64,000 bases of DNA from Paenibacillus sp. 37 (lineage in GTDB: Bacteria; Bacillota; Bacilli; Paenibacillales; Paenibacillaceae): contig NZ_CP043761.1 of the NCBI RefSeq assembly GCF_008386395.1, positions 3,968,001 through 4,032,000 on the forward strand, given 5' to 3'. The position numbers and the translations under genes were made by a program. Below the pieces are notes generated by a model. The model was not told where the DNA came from and searched no databases. It saw nothing but the letters and a program-made list of their open reading frames with translations. Below, piece by piece: positions 53,871 to 61,633 of the stretch (positions are counted from its first letter, which is position 1; every line of letters starts with the position of its first letter).

Positions 53871-53907
53871 AACAGCCCCTTTCCGTGTTCGAAGGAAAGG
53901 GGCTGTT
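53871..53907 (-). terminator. terminator of the ThuA/Gfo-Idh operon
   Basis: AACAGCCCCTTTCC and GGAAAGGGGCTGTT are perfect 14-base arms, with TTTTTATTG following on the - strand. Confidence 0.92.
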
Positions 53908-53935
53908 GGTCATGATATAAGCCATGATGGCTATC

Positions 53936-55042
53936 TTATTTATCCAATGTATACAATGGCAGATCCACCGGCAATGCAGCCGGGCGCTGACACGAGCTTT
54001 TCATCTGGTAAAAAGTCTGCTCATCTGATGAATCATGGAATGCCCACATGGCCTCAAGTACGTGGTATGCCAGTTCCCCGCTCGCACGGTGTGCACGTCC
54101 ACTTTGGGCTGCATAGGCCATATCTGCCACACCGATGCCGCGTGTATTTTCCTGATATCCTGGGAGAAGCGGAACTTCCGTCCATTCATGTTCACCCAGC
54201 AAGCGGTAACGAACCGGACCGCCGAAGGTGTTGGGATCAGGTACCTGCAATGTGCCATGCGTGCCGTATATCTCAATCGGTGGCAGTGCACTTCCGCCAA
54301 ATACGTCAAAGCTCGTAATTAGCGTGCCAATGGCACCCTGCTCAAACTGCAACAGACCCGTAACGTGAGTTGGAATTTCGACGGGAACCACTTGGCCTCT
54401 CTTTTTCTCACTCGTAATCGTCCGTTCTTCCATGGCTTTACCTGTCATGCCCGCAATGGACTTGATCGGTCCCATCAGTTGAACCAATGCCGTGAGGTAG
54501 TACGGACCCATGTCAAACATTGGCCCACCGCCTGATGCGTAATAAAACTCCGGATCTGGGTGCCAGTGTTCATGACCACGGCTCATCATAAATGCGGTTG
54601 CCGCAACCGGCTTGCCGATTACCCCTTCTTCTACCAATTGAAGTGAAGTCTGGATACCTGAACCAAAGAAAGTCTCTGGCGCGCAGCCCACGAGCAATCC
54701 TTTACGCTTCGCTGTTTCGAGCACAGCCTGCCCTTCTTCACGGGTAACAGCGAGTGGTTTTTCCACATAGACATGTTTGCCTGATTCAAGCGCCCGCAAG
54801 CATACATCCGCATGAACGGAAGGAATCGTCAGGTTGATGATCAGCTCAATCTCAGGATCAGCCAAGATTTCATCCACGCTGTATACGTTTGGCACGTTAT
54901 AGGCTGCAGCCTGCTCCTCTGCACGTTTCCGATCAAGATCCGCAACAGCAACAAGTTCCAGCACCTCGAACCGGTGACAATTTTCCATATAAATACCGCT
55001 GATTTTACCGCAGCCAATAATGCCTACTTTCATTTTTTTCAT
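53936..55042 (-). CDS. Gfo/Idh/MocA-family oxidoreductase
   Basis: The 368-residue dehydrogenase has VGIIGCGKISGIYMENCHRF at the N-terminus, EKPLAVTREEG at about residue 95 and a sheet domain including GPMFDMGPYYLTALV. It likely oxidises or reduces a sugar or cyclitol with NAD(P). It is the last gene of the LacI-controlled operon that runs from 58212 to here. AAGGGAGCCCCAAGC precedes the ATG. Confidence 0.9.
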   Translation of the reverse strand: MKKMKVGIIGCGKISGIYMENCHRFEVLELVAVADLDRKRAEEQAAAYNVPNVYSVDEILADPEIELIINLTIPSVHADVCLRALESGKHVYVEKPLAVTREEGQAVLETAKRKGLLVGCAPETFFGSGIQTSLQLVEEGVIGKPVAATAFMMSRGHEHWHPDPEFYYASGGGPMFDMGPYYLTALVQLMGPIKSIAGMTGKAMEERTITSEKKRGQVVPVEIPTHVTGLLQFEQGAIGTLITSFDVFGGSALPPIEIYGTHGTLQVPDPNTFGGPVRYRLLGEHEWTEVPLLPGYQENTRGIGVADMAYAAQSGRAHRASGELAYHVLEAMWAFHDSSDEQTFYQMKSSCQRPAALPVDLPLYTLDK

Positions 55043-55138
55043 GCTTGGGGCTCCCTTCGCCGTGGATCAGAAATGGTTTATCCATTGAGGATGAATGGTT
55101 GACACTGAAGTTACGTTTACGATCAAACTACAATCTCA

Positions 55139-55864
55139 TTAGTTCTGATTGTCCGCCATACCTGTATACACTTCGGTTGCTGAACTTACTCGACTCTTGG
55201 CAAGCTCTTTGCCTGCTGCTGTCCATTTGAATCCACTGCGCATCATTTCAGTCACGGGTTTCATGTCTACAATGTCTGCATGGTGTCCCAGTGAGTTGTA
55301 GAATACTCGCCCTGCGCCCCAGCGTTTCGTCCATACAACAGGCATATCTACGGGTCCATTCGCTGCATGCGGACCAGTCACCACGGGGAAACGAGTTGTT
55401 GCCAGCACTTCCACTGCCGGGTCTACGTGCAGGTAGTACTGTTCACTTTTTACCTGAAAATCTTCAATATGATCCAGTAACGGGCTAGAGCCACGTTTCA
55501 TGTTCACCATGTACTCCACACCATCGTTACCTGGATGAGCAACCCATTGTCCACCCGTCATAAACTGCCAGTCTACGTTATTTCGGAAGGCATCACACAT
55601 CCCGCCATGAAGACCAGCCAAGCCCACACCGCTCTGAACAGCCGCTGATACGTTATTGACCAATTCCTGCTCAATCTGTCCCATCGTCCACAATGGCACG
55701 ATCAGATCCAGACCCATCAGCTTCTCTGCATCCGCATAAGACTCCAACGTATTCGAGACTTCAACCTCAAACTGCTCTTCCTTCAAAATACGCTCAAAAA
55801 TCGCTGCTACCTGCTCCGGTTCATGTCCATCCCAGCCGCCCCATACAATCAGTGCTTTACTCAT
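55139..55864 (-). CDS. ThuA-domain protein (trehalose-utilisation type)
   Basis: The 241-residue protein has the ThuA glutamine-amidotransferase-like fold: SKALIVWGGWDGHEPEQVAAIFE, LDLIVPLWTMGQI, GVGLAGLHGGMCDAF, and RVFYNSLGHHADIVD. Such proteins in Rhizobia and Bacilli accompany Gfo/Idh dehydrogenases in carbohydrate use; some take part in converting keto-sugars. It lies between two Gfo/Idh genes and probably works with them. Confidence 0.88.
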   Translation of the reverse strand: MSKALIVWGGWDGHEPEQVAAIFERILKEEQFEVEVSNTLESYADAEKLMGLDLIVPLWTMGQIEQELVNNVSAAVQSGVGLAGLHGGMCDAFRNNVDWQFMTGGQWVAHPGNDGVEYMVNMKRGSSPLLDHIEDFQVKSEQYYLHVDPAVEVLATTRFPVVTGPHAANGPVDMPVVWTKRWGAGRVFYNSLGHHADIVDMKPVTEMMRSGFKWTAAGKELAKSRVSSATEVYTGMADNQN

Positions 55865-55935
55865 CGTTTATTCACTCGCTTTCAACTAGTTTAGTTGTGC
55901 TCAACGCTAATCCTGACTTACTCCGCCTTGCTTAC

Positions 55936-57108
55936 TTACATCTCTTCAAGTGTCACCCAGCGTCGCTCCGTCACCGAACGTTCTACCGCTTCCAGTACAG
56001 CCTGACAGGCGACCCCATCGTGGAAACTCGGTGATGGTTGTCGTCCTTCAGAGATCGCAGTTACCAACTCCAGCATTTCATGCGTGAACGTGTGCTCGAA
56101 TCCAATCGTATGTCCGGCAGGCCACCAGGCTTCGGAGTACTTGTGTGCCGGATCGGTTGCCAGTACACGGCGGAATCCCTGTACGTCCTCTTCATCCTTT
56201 GTAAAATATACTTCCAGTTCGTTCATCCGCTCAAAATCAAACCGTACACTGCCGAGACTGCCATTAATCTCAAACGAGTTCGTACTGCGATGCCCCGCTG
56301 CAAAACGTGTAGCTTCGAAGCTGCCCAGCGCCCCTCCTGCGAATCGTGCCAGGAACAACGTAGCATCGTCGACGGTCACTTCTCCTTTCGGTGCATCCGC
56401 ATTCGAACTGCCCTTTGCACTCAGCCCGGTCATCTCTGCTGCAAGTGGTCGTTCTTTGATAAATGTTTCGCTCATGCCGATGACTTCCTGGAATTCACCA
56501 ACAAGGAAACGAGCCAGATCGATTAAGTGCGCGCCCAGATCCCCATGGGAACCAGAGCCAGCCACTTCTTTTTGCAAACGCCATACCAGCGGGAACGAAG
56601 GGTCCATGATCCAGTCCTGCAAGAAAAAAGCACGGAAATGATAGATCTTACCCAGTCGTCCGCTCTCCACCAGATCCTTCGCCAATTGCACCGCTGGTGA
56701 GAAACGGTAGTTGAACCCGACCATATGTGCGACTCCGGCCTCCTCTGCTGCCTGAAGCATCTCACGCGAATCCGCGAGGGACAGAGCAAGTGGTTTCTCA
56801 CAAAACAGATGTTTGCCCTGACGAGCTGCTTCCAACGCAATTTCCTTATGGGCATCACTTGGCGCGTTAATATCAATCAGATCGATATCATCTCGCTTCA
56901 CCAGTTCACGCCAATCTGTTACACTTTCGGACCAGCCGAACTGATTCGCTGCCTCCTGCACTCCCTGCTCGTTACGTCCACAGATCACAGACATCTCGGG
57001 CTGCAGCGGAGCAGACGGGAAAAACATCGGCAGACTGCGATAGGCATTACTGTGGGCCTTCCCCATAAACTTGTATCCAACCATTCCGACACGAAGACGA
57101 TTTGACAT
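55936..57108 (-). CDS. Gfo/Idh/MocA-family oxidoreductase
   Basis: The 390-residue protein has VGMVGYKFMGKAHSNAYRSL, INAPSDAHKEIALEAARQGKHLFCEKPLALS and a C-terminal sheet domain with SGSHGDLGAHLIDLARFLVGEF. The EKP lysine and the GDLGAHLIDLA histidine fit the family's catalytic residues. The ATG at 57108 is chosen because the earlier ATG is only two bases from the AGGAGG. It is the gene directly after the LacI repressor and the first enzyme of the operon. Confidence 0.9.
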   Translation of the reverse strand: MSNRLRVGMVGYKFMGKAHSNAYRSLPMFFPSAPLQPEMSVICGRNEQGVQEAANQFGWSESVTDWRELVKRDDIDLIDINAPSDAHKEIALEAARQGKHLFCEKPLALSLADSREMLQAAEEAGVAHMVGFNYRFSPAVQLAKDLVESGRLGKIYHFRAFFLQDWIMDPSFPLVWRLQKEVAGSGSHGDLGAHLIDLARFLVGEFQEVIGMSETFIKERPLAAEMTGLSAKGSSNADAPKGEVTVDDATLFLARFAGGALGSFEATRFAAGHRSTNSFEINGSLGSVRFDFERMNELEVYFTKDEEDVQGFRRVLATDPAHKYSEAWWPAGHTIGFEHTFTHEMLELVTAISEGRQPSPSFHDGVACQAVLEAVERSVTERRWVTLEEM

Positions 57109-57162
57109 GGTCATTTCCTCCTTTGGAATAATAAAAAGTCTTTCAATTTGTGTACCAATAAA

Positions 57163-58212
57163 CTATTGACGGATAGAAGAAGCACGGATGATCAGTTCGG
57201 TAGGCAACAACGCTCTCGCTGATTCGGTTACCGCTACAACAGAGTTATTCGCTTTATGTGTATCACCCACAGACCCATGCATAAGCTTCGATACTGCAAA
57301 TTCACCCATCTCAAAAAATGGAACCCTGACGCTACTCAGCGGCGGAACCGCCATCTCGGCGGCATCGGAGTCGTCATAACCCACAAATGCCGGAAAATCC
57401 GCAGGCCCTATTCCCCGCTCACGCAAACCATGCATGACACCAATGGCCATCCGGTCATTGGCCGCAAATACAGCATCAATCTCATGTAGGCGATCTGCTA
57501 CAATCGCTGCCGCCTCAATGCCACTTCGTCTACTATAATTCCCCTCAAGCAATAGACTCGGGTCCAGCTCCATACCTGCTTCTTGCAGGCCAAGACGGAC
57601 ACCTTCCATTCGCTCCTGGCTGTTGGAGTAGCTGTCCGGACCATTGAGAAAAGCGACTTTGCGATATCCCTGATCCGTAAGATGACGTATGGCAAGCCTG
57701 CTTCCTTCCACATGATCCGCATCCACTTCCGTGAATGATTGGCCCTCAAAATGCTGATTCATGACACAGAACGGGTGTCCTTCCTTGTGAAGCTGCTGCA
57801 TGGCCGCCAGTTCTTCATGATCGTCTCTGGCACCTAGGATAATGCAAGCGTCCACTTTCTGACGCCGGAACAGATCCGTATAATTCATTACTTCACCGGG
57901 TGTCCGGAACATAACCAACAGGTCCATGCCATTGTCTCTGGCTTTGCTTCCAATCCCACTCAGCATTTCCGAGAAAAAATACGCCGAGAACAGATGCGCC
58001 TTCGGAACATAAGGTAATACCACGCCAAGGTTCCCGCTTTTACTTCTGGCAAAACTGCGAGCAAGAGCGCTGGGCACATAGCCTAACTGTTCAGAAGCTT
58101 CAAGAACCTTGCGGCGTGTCTCTTCTTTAATAGGACCTACCCCATTAAGCACCCGGGAGACCGTTGCCTCGGAAACACCCGCAAGATCAGCCACTTCTTT
58201 ACGAGATGCCAT
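57163..58212 (-). CDS. LacI-family repressor of the ThuA/Gfo-Idh operon
   Basis: The 349-residue protein has a LacI headpiece (KEVADLAGVSEATVSRVLNGVGPIKEETRRKVLEASEQLGYVPSALARSFARSKSG) and a sensor domain with VFAANDRMAIGVMHGLRERG. It is co-directional with the ThuA and two Gfo/Idh genes, so it should regulate itself and them. A perfect palindrome at 58270 overlaps its promoter. The start at 58212 follows AAGGGGGTGAAATC. Confidence 0.9.
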   Translation of the reverse strand: MASRKEVADLAGVSEATVSRVLNGVGPIKEETRRKVLEASEQLGYVPSALARSFARSKSGNLGVVLPYVPKAHLFSAYFFSEMLSGIGSKARDNGMDLLVMFRTPGEVMNYTDLFRRQKVDACIILGARDDHEELAAMQQLHKEGHPFCVMNQHFEGQSFTEVDADHVEGSRLAIRHLTDQGYRKVAFLNGPDSYSNSQERMEGVRLGLQEAGMELDPSLLLEGNYSRRSGIEAAAIVADRLHEIDAVFAANDRMAIGVMHGLRERGIGPADFPAFVGYDDSDAAEMAVPPLSSVRVPFFEMGEFAVSKLMHGSVGDTHKANNSVVAVTESARALLPTELIIRASSIRQ

Positions 58213-58269
58213 GATTTCACCCCCTTCTAGCTCACCTATAAATGATGTAATAACTAAAAATCGATATTT

Positions 58270-58285
58270 ATGTACGCGCGTACAT
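58270..58285. promoter_or_regulatory. operator ATGTACGCGCGTACAT of the LacI-ThuA operon
   Basis: A perfect 16-base palindrome with a central CG, as bound by LacI-family dimers. It lies directly downstream of the -10 of the promoter at 58284-58312 and 58 bases before the repressor start, an arrangement expected for autorepression. Confidence 0.75.
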
Positions 58286-58312
58286 TTTCTCATGCCATGT
58301 AACCGTTGTCAA
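58284..58312 (-). promoter_or_regulatory. sigma-A promoter of the LacI-ThuA operon
   Basis: On the - strand TTGACA and GAAAAT (4 of 6) are separated by 17 bases, with the palindromic operator overlapping the -10. Confidence 0.55.
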
Positions 58313-58326
58313 TGCTTTAAACAAAA

Positions 58327-58364
58327 AATAACGAGAGCTCGGGTAAATCCAAGCCCTCATTATT
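58327..58364 (-). terminator. terminator of glpX
   Basis: On the - strand AATAATGAGGGCTTGG and CCCGAGCTCTCGTTATT pair around a short loop, followed by TTTTTTG. Confidence 0.8.
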
Positions 58365-58491
58365 ATCTTGCCAGAGATGGTACTTTCATTGAATCCGAGC
58401 ACCCTGTAACCTTAGGGGGTCCAAGTTACTTATCAAACACACTACAACGATTACGGTTGCTGCTATTTGTACAATTAATGGGGAGTGCAGC

Positions 58492-59574
58492 TCACAATGT
58501 CGTTGTAACGCCAAGATCAACGGAGGATTGACTAAACTCAGCCTGCTCCATCGTTTTCACAAGATTCGGAATGCGGTCCGATGGTTCAGGCGTGGATTGA
58601 AGCTGTCTTACTTTGTGCAGCACTTCTTTGTTAGGCAGGAAGTGTTGGGAACGAATGAATCGAATGGTCTTCGTTTTGGCACGCATGACAATCGAATCCG
58701 TCTCAGCCCGATCATCCGCAAGATACCGTACCCCTCCCAGAATCTCACCTGGCGTCACACCTGTTGCAGCAAAAATGACATCCTCTGTGCCGATCATATC
58801 CTGCATCGTTAACACTTTGTAAGGATTATCAATTCCCATCTGCAAGCAACGTTGGAATTCGTCTGCGTTGGCAGGCATCAGACGACCTTGAATCTCACCC
58901 CCAAGGCAAGATAGCGCTGCAGCAGCCAGCACACCTTCTGGCGCTCCTCCAGATCCGACATAGAGATCGATACCCGCCTCCGGGAAGGCCGGTGCCATCG
59001 CCCCAGCAACATCACCGTCACTGAGGAACTTGATCCGTACACCGACCTTGCGTAGAGTCTTAATTGTGCTCTCATGGCGCACACGATCCAGAATCATCAC
59101 TGTCAGATCCGAGATGTTTTTGTTCAATGCGGCAGCGGCTTTCTCCAGTGTGACTTCAACCGGGTCTTCAATGCTTACCTTGCCTACAAGCGCAGGCCCT
59201 ACCGCAAGTTTCTCCATATACATGTCCGGTGCGTGGAGCAGGTTACCTTTTCCCGCCACTGCAATAACCGATAGAGCGTTGTTTAGTCCTTTGGCCACGA
59301 TTTCTGTACCTTCGAGCGGGTCTACAGCCACGTCAACCTCAGGCCCCTCAGCGTTGCCCACTTCCTCGCCGATGTACAACATGGGGGCTTCATCCATTTC
59401 TCCTTCACCGATTACCACCGTGCCGCGAATGGACACGGAATCGAACATGGCGCGCATGGCCAAAGTAGCCGCTTCATCTGCACTGTTCTTGTCGCCTCGT
59501 CCCATCCAGGGTGCTGAAGCTAACGCAGCCAATTCTGTTACTCTGACAATTTCCAACGCCAGTTCGCGTTCCAT
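58492..59574 (-). CDS. glpX: class II fructose-1,6-bisphosphatase
   Basis: The 360-residue metal-dependent phosphatase removes phosphate from fructose-1,6-bisphosphate in gluconeogenesis. It has GRGDKNSADEAATLAMR, metal-binding IGEGEMDEAPML, VDVAVDPLEGTE and substrate-binding YVGSGGAPEGVLAAAALSCLGGEIQGRL. The start at 59574 follows GGAAAGGAAGTGGG. It appears monocistronic with its own terminator. Confidence 0.96.
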   Translation of the reverse strand: MERELALEIVRVTELAALASAPWMGRGDKNSADEAATLAMRAMFDSVSIRGTVVIGEGEMDEAPMLYIGEEVGNAEGPEVDVAVDPLEGTEIVAKGLNNALSVIAVAGKGNLLHAPDMYMEKLAVGPALVGKVSIEDPVEVTLEKAAAALNKNISDLTVMILDRVRHESTIKTLRKVGVRIKFLSDGDVAGAMAPAFPEAGIDLYVGSGGAPEGVLAAAALSCLGGEIQGRLMPANADEFQRCLQMGIDNPYKVLTMQDMIGTEDVIFAATGVTPGEILGGVRYLADDRAETDSIVMRAKTKTIRFIRSQHFLPNKEVLHKVRQLQSTPEPSDRIPNLVKTMEQAEFSQSSVDLGVTTTL

Positions 59575-60264
59575 TTTTCCCACTTCCTTTCCAATTTCCA
59601 AAAGCATAACGTGAAAGCGGTACTAAATCCATCGCAAATCCATATGAAATTGATCTATAAAAGGCGTAGTAGCGCCTTTCGAACGATTCATACCTTATTT
59701 ATCCAATTAATATTTTGATTGATTCTGCTCCTTTTTTCGGCTGGTTTTAAGAGTCCAATCCTCCTGATTTCTTACTTGAAATATTAATTTTATTTTCCAT
59801 TTTCCGCTCGAAAACTAAATAATTCAACATGGTGGATTAACACGTCCGTTTCACGTGCAAAAAGTTCTTTTAACATGAGGTATATACAACTTATATTCTG
59901 ATTATTAAGACTTAACCTTATCTAACAGACTACAAACGAAAACGATTTTCGGCTGACTGTCCAAACGTAGAATTAAACTAATAAATTATATTGACGATCC
60001 TTGAGATCAGCCTATTACCTTCACGATTATTGAGCAAAATTATACTGCCAGTTATGTATTAATCAGGCCTTTAACTTTTACTAAAGCCATAGATGCAGCT
60101 TATGAAGGTCATCGAAAATAATAAGTTTACATAATATTTATTATGTATTAATATTCGTCAATTTCTTCATTTTATGATTCAACGGTTCTGGCAAAACATA
60201 AAAAAGCCCGAAAGAATTCTGCTCAATAGCATTTTTCTCCCAAGCTTTTCCCTCGATGATCCAG
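59575..60264. other. gene-poor 690-bp intergenic region
   Basis: I find no complete gene here. The sequence is AT-rich, except for the palindrome at 59937. An in-frame stretch of 39 codons between stops (60005-60121, ending TFTKAIDAAYEGHRK) could be a gene remnant but has no start or recognisable family. A promoter for glpX must lie in the first part. Confidence 0.6.
59937..59951. promoter_or_regulatory. CGAAAACGATTTTCG palindrome, possible operator
   Basis: Six-base arms CGAAAA and TTTTCG flank CGA. Almost the same sequence occurs at 17-32, at the other end of the window. The cognate regulator is not known. Confidence 0.3.
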
Positions 60265-60783
<519 letters not shown>

Positions 60784-60816
60784 CTATATTCACATTCCTT
60801 TAACAAGTTAATCGTT

Positions 60817-60832
60817 TGTTGCAAATGCAATA
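60817..60832. promoter_or_regulatory. GTTGCAAATGCAA operator-like site near paiA
   Basis: TTGCAAATGCAA is palindromic (TTGCA...TGCAA), 34 bases before the paiA start. It shares the core GTTGCAAATRCAA with the reverse complement of the site at 60864. Confidence 0.5.
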
Positions 60833-60863
60833 AAAAAGGGTTACATTGAATTTAGCTCAATTT

Positions 60864-60881
60864 TGTTGTATTTGCAACATA
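60864..60881. promoter_or_regulatory. TGTTGTATTTGCAACATA operator-like site near the YczE-like gene
   Basis: TGTTG...CAACA flanks TATTTG; the reverse complement shares GTTGCAAATACAA with the site at 60817. Two such sites in a 117-base divergent region suggest one repressor for both genes. Confidence 0.5.
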
Positions 60882-60900
60882 ATATTAAAAAAGAGGTTGA

Positions 60901-61497
60901 ATGAATTTGAAATATGTACTTTTTGTCGCAGGTATTCTCATCTTAACACTTGGCATTTCCCTTACCATCCAATCTGAATTGGGTACCTCACCGTTTGATG
61001 CACTTCTGGTAGGGCTGTCACATCATATAGGGCTAAGTGTAGGTAGCTGGGAGGTCATCATTGCTTTCCTATTAATTGGATGTAATTCGCTTTTGCAGCA
61101 GCAAAAACCCGAGTTTTTGGGACTCGTCACCGCATTCATTACTGGTGTCGGGATTGATATCTGGCTTTATGTATCTGATTCCTTGATCACACCCGAAGTT
61201 TGGTACAGCAAATTAATGACTTTTGTCATTGGTTTAGTGATCATAAGTATCGGCACGGCAATTTATTTACAGACCAATTTTGCACCCATTCCGATTGACC
61301 GCTTAACATTAATTTTGCGCGAAATCACGCGAACCCCCTTATTTGTATCGAGAACATTGATTTACTTTGTATTTTTGATGCTGGCATTCCTTTTTGGTGG
61401 ACCGATCGGGCTTGGTACATTATTAACTGTGTGTTGCGCAGGTCTGCTTCTTCAGTTCATCATGGGCCATACGAAAAAGATAATAGATCGCATATGA
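60901..61497 (+). CDS. YczE/YitT-like membrane protein
   Basis: The 198-residue protein has five or six membrane helices and the family start GILILTLGISLTIQSELGTSPFDALLVGLS, ending in a GPIGLGTLLTVCCAGLLLQF helix. YczE in B. subtilis is needed for full surfactin production by an unknown route. The role here is not known. AAGAGGTTGA precedes the ATG, and paiA is divergent. Confidence 0.85.
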   Translation: MNLKYVLFVAGILILTLGISLTIQSELGTSPFDALLVGLSHHIGLSVGSWEVIIAFLLIGCNSLLQQQKPEFLGLVTAFITGVGIDIWLYVSDSLITPEVWYSKLMTFVIGLVIISIGTAIYLQTNFAPIPIDRLTLILREITRTPLFVSRTLIYFVFLMLAFLFGGPIGLGTLLTVCCAGLLLQFIMGHTKKIIDRI

Positions 61498-61574
61498 ACA
61501 GACATGGATACATCGTCACGTTCTAGAAGTGATAAAGAACATTCCGTCTAATCGGTGTACACCTTCTACACCAT

Positions 61575-61612
61575 AAAAAGGCTGAATCAGAGGTTCAACC
61601 CCTGATCCAGCC
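61575..61612 (-). terminator. terminator of the GH26 gene
   Basis: On the - strand GGCTGGATCAGGGG and CCTCTGATTCAGCC pair around TTGAA, followed by TTTTTATGG. Confidence 0.88.
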
Positions 61613-61633
61613 CATTAAACGTGCTACCTACCT

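Noticed and set aside
60005..60121. 39-codon stop-to-stop frame, possible pseudogene remnant
   Set aside because: No start codon, no binding site and no recognised family; the length is within chance for AT-rich DNA.
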